Positions 18,318 to 27,181 of a stretch of DNA of 64,000 bases are shown here, piece after piece. Source of the DNA: Myxococcota bacterium (GTDB taxonomy: Bacteria; Myxococcota_C; UBA6777). The notes beneath the pieces are model-generated. The model was not told the DNA's origin. It searched no databases and saw only the letters and a list, made by a program, of their open reading frames with translations. Made by a program: the position numbers and the translations under genes. Location of the stretch: assembly GCA_023150835.1 (NCBI GenBank), contig JAKLKB010000041.1, forward strand, positions 11,102 to 75,101. The letters are read 5' to 3'. Within the stretch, counting starts at the first letter, position 1. Each line of letters opens with the position of its first letter.

Positions 18318-18357
18318 TTATCGCGATATCACCAGCCTCCCAAGCGATCCGCCGCAG

Positions 18358-18385
18358 AGTCTACCGAGCAGGATCTGAATGTCAA
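18358..18385 (-). promoter_or_regulatory. Putative sigma-70 promoter of the pyrRBC' operon
   Basis: On the minus strand TTGACA (18385-18380) is followed by a 16-nt spacer and TAGACT (18363-18358). A start near 18350 would give a leader of about 120 nt before the pyrR ATG. Confidence 0.55.
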
Positions 18386-19220
18386 TCTTCTTCTAGGGCA
18401 GTATCATTATGAGTCACTTGAGACAAGTGAGACGAACGCACGTATCACGTCCAGATGAAAACCTAAGTCATTGAAAAAAAATGTCTTTTTGTTTTTGAAT
18501 CGCTCATCCAAACAGAAATCGTGCGCTTGATCACACTCTGCGATCGCAGGATCGGCGGTGGCTTGTTTGCACAAGCAAAGATTGCTTCTTCATCGAATTT
18601 ATTTAGAAAAAATAAAAAATTCCATTCTGGTACAATTCATGCCCTATCGCCAAACGCCAGCAACGAAGCGGCCACATCAGCAACGACAAAACATACAAAG
18701 CAACACACCCAAACAACAACGGTTTGCGCAACGGTACAACAACAAGACTTCACAACCAAAGTACCCGCACCAAGAAAAACATCTGAGACTCCTCAGCACC
18801 ACAACAAGCCTTCACACCCGTATGTTTCGTCGTGCACCATATCGAAGCGACCCGCATCCACAACAGCATTTCACAAACCAAACACAACAGTGAAAACATC
18901 CGTGTCGCCTTCGTCTCCGCCCATAACAAAGCTCTCTGTTCTCAAACAGCCTGATCTTCTTCTTTGATCTTGACCTCCAGATGGATCAACAAAATTTGAG
19001 AACACAACCCAACATCCTCGACATCGGTTTCGGCAGTGCAAACTCAGCGAGAAAAACAACGCCGATCCAGATCACCCACAAACATCCCCATCCGATCGCT
19101 CCAAGTAGGGTTCTTTCTACAACAATCTCATTTTAAGAAAATTCCTTTCTCAAAGAGAAAGTGTCTCTTTCTTAAACATTCTCACAATGATATTTATCAT
19201 GTAGAGACGCCTTTCTGCGC

Positions 19221-20747
19221 TCATTTTAAGACAAACGTGTCTTCGACCCGAAGGAAGAGGCGATCCCATTGTTGGAGAAGGGTTTGGTGAGCGCGTTGGA
19301 GGGCGGAAGTCGTGTCATGCTGACCTTGTTCGATCTGCCAAACGCCAACTTCGCGAAGGATCATTTTGATCCATCGACCTTGGGGGGGTTCTGTGGCACC
19401 TTTTTCTGCAGCGATTTGAGCGGCGAGAGAACGGATCGCGTGTCCGTGTAGCAGGTAGGGGAAGAGTAGCGGTGCTTCTTTGGGATCGGGATGGGGGAAG
19501 CGGAGCTGATGAGCGTGATCGCTCACCCAAAAAGCGATCGGTTGATCGAGGGGAGGCCAAACGCTTTCGAGAGGAACAAGGAGAGCATTCAGCCACACGC
19601 TATTGGAAAGCGTCGTTCGTGCGCACATTGCGAGGTGTTGCAAGCGGCGCAGATGCTGGCGGGCCTGTTCTTGGGTTTGGAGCAGAGCGTGCTGTTGCGC
19701 CCACAAAAGATGCTCTTGTAAGACGGTGAGTGTGGATGTTGTGCTTGCCGAAGCAAGTTCTTCGTGAGAAGAGGTATGATCGGCGGGTGGGATCAGAGGC
19801 TTTGACAAAAAGATCTGGATCTCGTGGGGGGCGAGAAGGGGTTCGAGGCGTTGATCCCACCGCGCAAATTCCTGCTTGGCAAGCGCATAAAACTGACGCA
19901 TCAGCCGATCGTCGTTGTGGCCGGGTGCATGAGCCTGACGATCCGCGATCGCAAAAAGCGCCAGATCGGTGAGCATCTCAGCCCGCCGTTCGAGTTTGCG
20001 CAACAAGCCAAGCAGCTTCGGGGAAGGGGGTTCGACACGAAGATCAGCCTCGCGGATCTCCAAAACCTCGTCATGAAGCAGCACCAAGCGTTGGATATCA
20101 TGACGAAGCGCATCCGCCACCCCGAGGCGCGTCAGCGCATGGTGTGCGATCTCTGCGGAAACCTTGGGATGACCGACAAAACGGATCCCGCCGTCAGGTT
20201 TGTATTGGTGACCAAGGATCGGGACTGTTTTCCCTGCATCGTGGAAAAACGCAAGCAGCACAAGACGCAAGCGCGTGATCCGAGGGGTCTCCATCTCTTC
20301 AAAGAGAGTTTGTAGGCAGCGGATGACCGAGAGCGTGTGTTCCCAAACACTTTCGTGGTGATAAAGATTCGCAGATTGCTCCAGATCCCATCCCACCGAT
20401 GTCGGCGGCAGAGGAAACAAAAACGACAACAGCCGCGTTTTTCGCAGCCATCGCAAGCCGCTCTCGACACAAGGCGACGCAAAAAGCTCCGCGATCGCCG
20501 ACCACCATTGCGATCCGTGCGATACGTGTTCTTGATCCATCTGCTCGACGACTTCGGAAAATGCGTCAAGGACAAATTGCTCCAATCTTGCGTTGTGTTG
20601 TGCAGCAGCGTGGATCGCAACGATCATCGACCACGGCTCTTGCGCGATCCGCTCCCGCCATCCCTCTTTGACAGCGATCAACGATCTACTGTCTTTGTCC
20701 TCACTCCAGCCCCACCAAAGAGACCTTTCCGCGTTGTGTTTGTGCAT
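19221..20747 (-). CDS. HD-domain protein resembling the HD part of tRNA nucleotidyltransferases
   Basis: A 508-residue protein. An HD phosphohydrolase-type domain spans about 150-290 with ESVWEHTLSVIRCLQ, the metal pair in LAFFHDAGKTVP, a downstream VGHPKVSAEIAHHAL, and LVLLHDEVLEIREADL. This order is like the HD region of CCA-adding/RelA-type proteins, but no nucleotidyltransferase GSxxxD motif is present. The remaining C-terminal 220 residues are helical and unrecognised. The ATG at 20747 has GCAGGA upstream; a longer frame to 20966 is low-complexity and overlaps a hairpin. Substrate unknown. Confidence 0.65.
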   Translation of the reverse strand: MHKHNAERSLWWGWSEDKDSRSLIAVKEGWRERIAQEPWSMIVAIHAAAQHNARLEQFVLDAFSEVVEQMDQEHVSHGSQWWSAIAELFASPCVESGLRWLRKTRLLSFLFPLPPTSVGWDLEQSANLYHHESVWEHTLSVIRCLQTLFEEMETPRITRLRLVLLAFFHDAGKTVPILGHQYKPDGGIRFVGHPKVSAEIAHHALTRLGVADALRHDIQRLVLLHDEVLEIREADLRVEPPSPKLLGLLRKLERRAEMLTDLALFAIADRQAHAPGHNDDRLMRQFYALAKQEFARWDQRLEPLLAPHEIQIFLSKPLIPPADHTSSHEELASASTTSTLTVLQEHLLWAQQHALLQTQEQARQHLRRLQHLAMCARTTLSNSVWLNALLVPLESVWPPLDQPIAFWVSDHAHQLRFPHPDPKEAPLLFPYLLHGHAIRSLAAQIAAEKGATEPPQGRWIKMILREVGVWQIEQGQHDTTSALQRAHQTLLQQWDRLFLRVEDTFVLK

Positions 20748-20895
20748 CTTGTGTCCTGCTGTACTTGCAAAGGATGACAACCGACGGGCCTGATCGATCC
20801 CGCCTGTTCTTTTTTGCACACACTCCACCCCGCCGCCAAGCCCACAACCCCCTCCAGCCTCTTGCCATCGGCCACGCTGGGCCCCAAAAAAACGA

Positions 20896-20927
20896 AAGCC
20901 TTCTCCCATCAAAACAGGAGAAGGCTT
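20896..20927. other. 11-bp perfect hairpin
   Basis: AAGCCTTCTCC pairs with GGAGAAGGCTT across a 10-nt A-rich loop. It lies about 150 bp upstream of the HD-gene start. The loop side is A-rich rather than followed by a T-run, so it is either a weak terminator or an RNA element. Confidence 0.5.
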
Positions 20928-21159
20928 GCAGCAAGAAAAAGGAGGAGAGCACGCACGAGCAACCACCGCTCACCGCACCACAAGGAGGCCCTCGTGCGGC
21001 TCTAAGGACATTTGGGTCTATTGATGCCTGACAGCTTACCCCACGAAAGCCGCCGAAGCGAGACTCCTTATGCCCACATCCACGAGCAGGTCTACCCCAT
21101 AAAAATCCATTCGATGGCGTTCGTATCAAGCAAGCATTTGATCTCGATCAAGAGAAAAC

Positions 21160-21190
21160 AAAAAAGGCTTGTTCAACAAGCCCTTTTCTT
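21160..21190. terminator. Bidirectional Rho-independent terminator
   Basis: A run of A residues precedes GGCTTG, a TTCAA loop, CAAGCC and CTTTTCTT. The stem continues through A/T pairs with one mismatch. It is positioned about 110 bp after the stop of the minus-strand Spy-like gene. Confidence 0.7.
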
Positions 21191-21199
21191 CCGCAAACA

Positions 21200-21236
21200 G
21201 CATCTCGTGCTACCCATTCAGCACAACACGAGATGC
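21200..21236. other. 10-bp hairpin
   Basis: GCATCTCGTG pairs with CACGAGATGC over a 17-nt loop. An alternative inner pairing GTGCT/AGCAC is possible. Confidence 0.5.
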
Positions 21237-21256
21237 CGATCAATCCGAAGGATCAG

Positions 21257-21288
21257 ATCTCTGGCGACCTTTTTATCGCCAGAGATCC
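21257..21288 (-). terminator. 12-bp hairpin directly after the Spy-like gene
   Basis: GATCTCTGGCGA pairs perfectly with TCGCCAGAGATC across an 8-nt loop, 13 bp past the stop codon. No T-run follows, so it may stabilise the 3' end rather than terminate; the stronger terminator at 21160 follows. Confidence 0.5.
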
Positions 21289-21300
21289 GCGAAGCGACAT

Positions 21301-22050
21301 TTAGCGGCAGGCGTTAGCATAGCGGATTTGGCGTTTTTGCCAGCGTGTACGCCAACGTTCATAGCGTGCGCGCATCCATTGGAGGTTAGCAGCGAGTTGA
21401 TGGCGTTGGGCCGTATTCAGAGTCCGATGCGCCTTCAACACCGCATCTGTACGAGTGCGTGCGATCTGCTTGAAGCGTTCGGCCCATGCGTCGATCAAAG
21501 CGTCGACTTCTTTTTTGTTGGGATGATCTTTGCGCAGAAGTTCAAGCCCTTGATCTTGGAGCTTTCGGAGCGCGTCGCGATCTTTGTAAAAGTCTTTTTG
21601 CACATCAAAGTAGATCGCCCGCAGTTCGGCGCGTTGCGAAGGATCGAGATGCACTCCTCGGAAAGCTACGGCCATCGGATTGAAGAAGCGCGCCAACAAC
21701 AGCAAACAGCCGCCAAACAGCAAGACAAAGAACAAGAATCGAAGCCAGCGCCCACGACGGCAACGGTGCTTTTTCCCGTATCCTCCGCAAGGACCGCGAG
21801 AGCAACAGCCACCCTCACCTGAGAAGCCTTCTTGTTGCTGTTGCGAAGAAGAAGGCAAAGAGGGCGACTGTTGTGGAGGGGGCGGCATGATCACCACAGG
21901 CGGCACAACGATCACGGTGGCAGGACCCGCATTTTGTTGTGTAACGTGTGCGATCTGGGCGGGTAGAGCGAGAGCTCCTTGCTCGGTGACGATCGGTTGC
22001 CCAACAGCCGGGGAGTGGATGGTATGGGGGGTATATGAATTCTGGCTCAT
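21301..22050 (-). CDS. Membrane-anchored Spy/CpxP-like (LTXXQ) protein
   Basis: A 249-residue protein. Residues 1-75 are Pro/Gln/Ser-rich. A cluster GGCCSRGPCGGYGKKHRC (about 80-97) precedes one membrane helix (RFLFFVLLFGGCLLLLARFF, about 102-122). The C-terminal 120 residues are helical and carry a LNTAQRHQLAANL stretch equivalent to the LTxxQ motif of periplasmic Spy/CpxP/CnrX-like proteins. These sense misfolded proteins or metals, so a stress-sensing role is plausible but unproven. The Cys/His cluster on the cytoplasmic side could bind a metal. There is no regulator gene beside it. Confidence 0.6.
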   Translation of the reverse strand: MSQNSYTPHTIHSPAVGQPIVTEQGALALPAQIAHVTQQNAGPATVIVVPPVVIMPPPPQQSPSLPSSSQQQQEGFSGEGGCCSRGPCGGYGKKHRCRRGRWLRFLFFVLLFGGCLLLLARFFNPMAVAFRGVHLDPSQRAELRAIYFDVQKDFYKDRDALRKLQDQGLELLRKDHPNKKEVDALIDAWAERFKQIARTRTDAVLKAHRTLNTAQRHQLAANLQWMRARYERWRTRWQKRQIRYANACR

Positions 22051-22579
22051 GGCACGTCTCCTTCCTCATCGCGAGGAGTTGAGGGATACGATGGATCAAA
22101 AGACCACGAAAACACCCATCTGATGGGCGCGACCGCGTGTGCGCGCTCTCGTCGTCTTTCGTGAGCCAAAGCTACTCGGGGCTTGTTAGAAAAGTTTGTC
22201 GCAACCAAGCCTCATTTGTAAAAAAAGTTTGCGCAGCGAAGATCGAAATGACTGTTTGACGCAAACCCCGCATTCACGGCATTCACAGCAACACTGTTGT
22301 TGATTTCAGCATCCATTATCGGGAAAAACCCCCGTGTTCGCAGTATTCCAAGCGTCACCGTTGTTTGGGTGAAAAACGCCTGTTCGCCCCGCCAATACGG
22401 GGTCAAGGGAGCCGTGCTAAGGCAGTGGGGTGTGGGGCAATGCCCCACAAAATCCAACCCACAAGTCGATCCTGTACGCAAAAAAACGCGGGCAGACCCA
22501 CCTACGGCGAGAGAATTGACATCGCAAGATGGGTGGGTGATCTTGGGACGGACTCTTCACCGAGCAGAGGCAACAAGCG
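22051..22579. other. Intergenic region between divergent genes, containing an R1 repeat
   Basis: This 529-bp gap separates the minus-strand Spy-like gene from the plus-strand 1515-aa gene. It holds R1 copy B at 22321-22452. A TTGACA (22516-22521) lies 60 bp before the plus-strand start, but its -10 partner is poor. Confidence 0.5.
22321..22452 (+). repeat. Dispersed repeat R1, copy B
   Basis: This is the best preserved R1 copy. It reads AAAAACCCCCGTGTTCGCAG at the left, CCAATACGGGGTCAAGGGAG in the middle and the perfect hairpin TGTGGGGCA-A-TGCCCCACA (22431-22449) at the right. Confidence 0.75.
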
Positions 22580-25500
22580 ATGGCAGAAACGCAGCAAGCG
22601 CTCGAACGATTTTCCAAATCCGACTATTTGTTGGCCCGAGGGCAAGGCTCTTTTACGCGGCTGTTTCGGGCTTTTATGGATACGAGCATCGGCTTTTTCA
22701 TCCGATTGTGCGTCTTTGGCGCGCTTTTTTGGATGGGGTGGACTGCCGCAAACCTCGAACCCAACGGCGATCTCTCCTTCTATTTGTTGCCTTTTATTTT
22801 GTTTTCTATCCCTGTGTTGTTGCTTTCATCGGGCCGTTCGATGGTCGAAGCAGTACTCAACCGTGTGTTGACCTTGGCCCTCGTGGGCGTCTGGGTTTGG
22901 AGCGCACTTTGGTACTTCAAGTACCCCCAATTTGGCTATAGCGCAGTCTCCCTACTGACGGGCTTGATCTTGCTGTGTGTGCCGATCTGGCTGGCGTGGT
23001 TGCGCAAGCGCCAAGAAAGTTTTCACGCAGACAAGGCGATCTTGTTGGTCGCGTGGATTATCGGTCTTGTGATGTTGTTCGGGCTGTTGGGGCTTTTGGT
23101 GTATTATATCGGCATCCAAAAGGCCAGTCCCGAAGCCTCTAGCTCGATCCTTGTGGCTGTGGGAACGTTCTTGTTCTTTCTGACGATCACCATCGTTCGG
23201 CTCTTTTGGATGGATGATGCCCGCAACCGCCGCGCCATGCGCATCGATCACGTCCCCCGAGGGGATGCGCTTTTGTTGCTCGAATGGTTCATCCCCCAAT
23301 CGATGTACCTTGTGATCATGATCCCTTGCCTGATCTTCGCAGAGGCCCTGTTGTTCGACACGGTGTATCGTTTTACCCGACGCCCCCAAGAAGAAACCAT
23401 CCGTCGGATGTTGCAGATGCCCACCGTCCCCAACGCAAAGCATCTTGCGCCCCAAACCAAAGCGACCAAAGACACGCTCGAAGCCCCCCCGCCCACGACG
23501 CCGCCACGCAGCCAAGCCCCGCTTAAAGCACGTTTTGGGGAATGGGTGTTGTTTGGCAGCAAGCCTTATGTGTACCCAAAGATCCGTGGCGTCGAGATCC
23601 CCGCACCCTTTTGGTTCAAATACCTTGGGCGTCTACTGCTCGGTTTGATCTTGGCCTTTTTGATCACCCAACAGCGCAATATCTGGATGCTTTTTCGATA
23701 CACTTACGAATCTGCGTTGGAACTCAAACGCGCAGGCATGGAGCGCTCTCATTTTCACGAGTCTCCCGCACAACATCTGCATAAGATCCAAATGGATATG
23801 CGCGCCTTGTTGACTTATTACGGCAGCATCTGGCGGCGCATCTTTTTATACGCCACCAGCGCTCCCTTTTCGTGGCTGGGTTGGCGCTTGATCCTTGAAC
23901 CCGGCCAATCCTTTTGGTTGTTGCTCGCAAAGCTCCGACGCTTGCTTGCGCGGCGTTGGGAAAGTGGTCTGTTCTCTTCCGCGATCTTACTTGCCGCGAT
24001 TACCGGCTTTTTTACTTCGCTTCAGCCTTGGCTTGCGGGTGCGTTCTATCGCAGTTTTCTTCCCACCTTTTTAAGCGGCCTCTTCATCTTCGTAATGCAC
24101 CAATTCATCGGCCTTCGCCCACCTCGCCTCCAAAACAACTGGCTTTGGCTGATGCTTCCTACGCACATCTTGCTCGCGCTACTTTTCTTTTTTCTAGCGA
24201 TGGGCGTCGGAAATATGGAACATACCAGCCAACAATTCATCTGGTTTTTGTGCCAAGTGACAGCCCTTGCGTTTCCTGCGGTGTACCTGTTTGGAGGGGC
24301 GCGCCATGAAGGCCCTGCCGATCATGACGACGAAGCGGACGCCCCTGATACACGAAGAGAAGCCCGCCAGTTTTTGCTTGCGCAGCTCGCTTCGATCCCT
24401 TACCGCGATTGGGTGGTGTCTGCTCTCACTTACCGTTTGCACTCTGTCCGAAGTGAGATCCTGACCTTGATCCTCGTCTTGCCTTCTTACTTGATCGGCT
24501 TTGTCTTTTGGCTACGAGGCGTTGTCACCACCGTCGAGGCGCGTCGCCGATGGACGATGGCCACCTTAGGCCGCGCAAGTGCCGCGTGGATCGCGCTGTT
24601 CTCCGTCAGCATCATTGTCGCCATCACCTATGAAGCCCTACAAACACACCAAGTCCCCACCGCAGAAGCCTTTGTATTGCTGCTGTTGTTGTTGCCTGCC
24701 TTCCTTTCATGGGGTGCGGATACGCTCGTGGGACGGTGGATGCTCCGACGGCATGGGGCCTTGAACCTCTTTCAACAACAGCGACGTGATCAGATCGCCG
24801 CTGCAAGCATCGTGGCGATCTCGTTTGCGGTCGTTGTTGCACTGCACTTGTTGCGCGGTCTCGAAGCCTCGTGGGCCGCGATCGGGGGGATGCTTTTGTA
24901 TGTCCCCTTGGTCTTACCGTGGTTTACGTTGCTTGCTGTTTGGGAACGCCGCCGCGAACGCCTGCTGCACAGCCCCATTGAAACTGCATCCCACGACGAC
25001 CTCCCTCCCGCACTTTACGAATCCCCCACCGCTCCTCGCAATATCGGAGACAGCCTACTGAACCGCTTTCAACTCCTCCTCCAAGAACTCGAACAGTGGC
25101 TCCAAGCCAAAACCTACCAAGTCGCCGCTGCACTCGGAAGAACCGATCAAGCCACACGCGAAGGTATGATCGACGTACTTGTCCAGTTGTTGGATGAATC
25201 CCAAAAAGCCCTTGTCAGCGGGCGTTGGTATCTCGAAGAAGAACGTGAACTCGATCGCGTCTACCAAGAATGGCTGGTCCACAGCAAAGAAGCCCACGAT
25301 CACACCCAAGCCGCACGCGAACTCGCCGATTATTTCGCCCGAATACTCGACCTTTTTGGCTCGCTGATCTACGACTTGAGCCTCCCCGCCCGAAACAAAT
25401 ACCTCGATCAAAGCCCCACCCGTGAACATGTCCTCGCTGCCCTCGAACGCACCCTGCTGCTCCCACACAGCCTGCACGAAGACATACCCGATACGCTTGA

Positions 25501-27127
25501 TGCTTTGCGCGCCTTGATGATCCATCTGATCGAACGCGCTCCTGTCCCTCCCAAAGATGACCACGAACGCATCCGTATCTTTCGGATCATCGGCCTGATC
25601 GATGGAAAAGACAGCATCGCGTGGATGCGCGATTATCTCAAAACCAACGATGGGAAACGCCTCAAAAAAGAACTCTTGTCGGCCTGCCGTGGACAGGCTC
25701 GCCTCGCCGACTTGTTGTTTGAAGAACGCCAAAAAACCGATGAGGACGATCTGCGCCAAGCCATCGAACAAAGCCTCCTTCCGCTACGGCTTCCAACCCC
25801 TATCGCGCTCGCGTATCGGCGCTTTTTGGACGCCCAAACCCAAGAACAGCGCTTGCGTGAAACCCTCCAAACGCCCCTCCCCTCCGAAGAAGATCTCTGG
25901 GCACGCAATGTCCGCCATGATCCCGATCGCCTCCACCTCGAACGCCGTCGCCTCGAATCCCTTCAACGTCGGGAACGCAGCCACCTCGCTATGTGGGAAG
26001 CCATGCGCGATCTCTACCACAGCACCTGTGGCTTTTTGCTCTCCGCCCTCAAAGAAAGCGCTGGCCCACGCTTGCCCGCTCTGCTCAACTTGGGATGGGA
26101 AAACAGCCAAGAACTCGATCAAACCCGTCAAGCCTTCGAAGAACAAGCGTGGGATGGCTTTGTCGAACGCCTTTTGTCTTCTCTCTTTTTGCGCTTTCAC
26201 AACCCCCAAGACGCCGCCGCCTTCGACCCTCACACTCCCCCTCGCGCCCCTCGCGAGATCACTCGCCTTGCCCGACTCCTTGACAAAAAACACCTCTTGC
26301 TGATCGAAATTGGCCTCGATCAACTCCCCCTCGTCTGGCGACGCCCCCTCCACAACCGACTCGCACAAGTCCTCTGGATGGGTGAAACTCCCAACGTCCA
26401 ATTCTTCCCCCTCGACAACCCTCCCCCTCTACCCAACGATGCCGTCACTCTTTTGCGCGGCGTCCGTTGGGATCTTCACAATACTTTCCAGCCCCTTGAC
26501 AGCTACTCTTACCGTTGGGGACTCGAATGGCTCGAAAAACTCGCTCATGCCGATGCCTTGCTCAAACCCGACGCCGAAACCTTGACCCCTTCAACCCCCG
26601 AACAACCCCAGCCTCCTCTTCCTGCACTCCCGCGCATCCGACGCCTCGCCCGAGTCTTTAGCCAGATCCCCGCACCTCACGCTCCCGAAGACCGCCACGT
26701 CGCCATCGCTATCTTCGATCGGATCTGGTCTCGCCTCCGTCTCCTTGAAGCCCTCCACATCGAACAACGCCAAGCCGTCCGAGGAAACGACCTGCTCAAT
26801 TTCGACGCTGCCTGCACCCTCCTCGAAAACTTCTTACAAAAACACAAACAGCGCCAAATCCAGCACCTCCTCGATCTTCTCGAAGCCAACCTCCTCCCCT
26901 CCCTTCACTTCGCTTACCTCCAGCGCGAGGACGACAACCTCGCTTGGTACCGCAAAGACACGCCCCGCGAAACCCTCGTCACCCTCAAAACCCACCCCCT
27001 CCATTCCGCCGAAGAACAACACCACAACCAACACATCCCCACCCCCGACGAACCCTTCCAAGAATACCACCCCTTCACCATCGACCAGCTCCCCGCCCTC
27101 CCCACTTCTTCTCCCCTCCTCGACTGA
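22580..27127 (+). CDS. Large polytopic membrane protein of unknown function (1515 aa)
   Basis: A 1515-residue protein with two halves. Residues 1 to about 770 contain some 15-18 hydrophobic segments in clusters (for example 38-60, 66-88, 155-180, 190-210, 235-265, 350-370, 470-500 and 665-760) separated by Arg-rich loops. Residues 770-1515 are soluble, helical and acidic, without a recognisable catalytic motif; short repeats of LLDESQ/RLLDKK type suggest a helical-repeat scaffold. There is no signal peptide. Codon use drifts from G/T-rich to strongly C-rich in the last third. A weak GAGG site precedes the ATG. I do not recognise the family and infer no function beyond an inner-membrane protein with a large cytoplasmic domain. 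Confidence 0.75.
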   Translation: MAETQQALERFSKSDYLLARGQGSFTRLFRAFMDTSIGFFIRLCVFGALFWMGWTAANLEPNGDLSFYLLPFILFSIPVLLLSSGRSMVEAVLNRVLTLALVGVWVWSALWYFKYPQFGYSAVSLLTGLILLCVPIWLAWLRKRQESFHADKAILLVAWIIGLVMLFGLLGLLVYYIGIQKASPEASSSILVAVGTFLFFLTITIVRLFWMDDARNRRAMRIDHVPRGDALLLLEWFIPQSMYLVIMIPCLIFAEALLFDTVYRFTRRPQEETIRRMLQMPTVPNAKHLAPQTKATKDTLEAPPPTTPPRSQAPLKARFGEWVLFGSKPYVYPKIRGVEIPAPFWFKYLGRLLLGLILAFLITQQRNIWMLFRYTYESALELKRAGMERSHFHESPAQHLHKIQMDMRALLTYYGSIWRRIFLYATSAPFSWLGWRLILEPGQSFWLLLAKLRRLLARRWESGLFSSAILLAAITGFFTSLQPWLAGAFYRSFLPTFLSGLFIFVMHQFIGLRPPRLQNNWLWLMLPTHILLALLFFFLAMGVGNMEHTSQQFIWFLCQVTALAFPAVYLFGGARHEGPADHDDEADAPDTRREARQFLLAQLASIPYRDWVVSALTYRLHSVRSEILTLILVLPSYLIGFVFWLRGVVTTVEARRRWTMATLGRASAAWIALFSVSIIVAITYEALQTHQVPTAEAFVLLLLLLPAFLSWGADTLVGRWMLRRHGALNLFQQQRRDQIAAASIVAISFAVVVALHLLRGLEASWAAIGGMLLYVPLVLPWFTLLAVWERRRERLLHSPIETASHDDLPPALYESPTAPRNIGDSLLNRFQLLLQELEQWLQAKTYQVAAALGRTDQATREGMIDVLVQLLDESQKALVSGRWYLEEERELDRVYQEWLVHSKEAHDHTQAARELADYFARILDLFGSLIYDLSLPARNKYLDQSPTREHVLAALERTLLLPHSLHEDIPDTLDALRALMIHLIERAPVPPKDDHERIRIFRIIGLIDGKDSIAWMRDYLKTNDGKRLKKELLSACRGQARLADLLFEERQKTDEDDLRQAIEQSLLPLRLPTPIALAYRRFLDAQTQEQRLRETLQTPLPSEEDLWARNVRHDPDRLHLERRRLESLQRRERSHLAMWEAMRDLYHSTCGFLLSALKESAGPRLPALLNLGWENSQELDQTRQAFEEQAWDGFVERLLSSLFLRFHNPQDAAAFDPHTPPRAPREITRLARLLDKKHLLLIEIGLDQLPLVWRRPLHNRLAQVLWMGETPNVQFFPLDNPPPLPNDAVTLLRGVRWDLHNTFQPLDSYSYRWGLEWLEKLAHADALLKPDAETLTPSTPEQPQPPLPALPRIRRLARVFSQIPAPHAPEDRHVAIAIFDRIWSRLRLLEALHIEQRQAVRGNDLLNFDAACTLLENFLQKHKQRQIQHLLDLLEANLLPSLHFAYLQREDDNLAWYRKDTPRETLVTLKTHPLHSAEEQHHNQHIPTPDEPFQEYHPFTIDQLPALPTSSPLLD

Positions 27128-27181
27128 GACGAAAAACCCCCTCAAAAACAAACACCTCCCTCCACCTCGCGGCTGGCAAGA

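Larger units (their letters stand above)
18230..19220. other. AT-rich intergenic region (991 bp) upstream of pyrR
   Basis: No convincing gene. Plus-strand frames at 18521-18967 and 18558-18893 are low-complexity (Thr/Gln/Lys/Pro) with no recognisable domain. The stretch holds the pyr promoter and U-rich leader, the 11-mer CTCATTTTAAG twice (near 19128 and 19220), and inverted repeats around 19148-19175 (CTTTCTC-AAA-GAGAAAG, and AAAGAGA/TCTCTTT). It is much richer in A/T than its flanks and could be a relic of transferred DNA. Confidence 0.5.
20748..21300. other. Intergenic region with several hairpins
   Basis: This 553-bp gap lies between two minus-strand genes. It contains four strong inverted repeats described separately (20896, 21160, 21200 and 21257) and no credible gene. 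Confidence 0.6.

Noticed and set aside
18521-18967. Possible small gene in the AT-rich gap upstream of pyrR
   Set aside because: The frame is low-complexity Thr/Gln/Lys/Pro, has no ribosome site of note and no recognisable domain; an overlapping frame is equally plausible.
22297-22941. Plus-strand open frame starting in the R1 repeat
   Set aside because: Runs through repeat DNA and then overlaps the 1515-aa gene in another frame; no domain.
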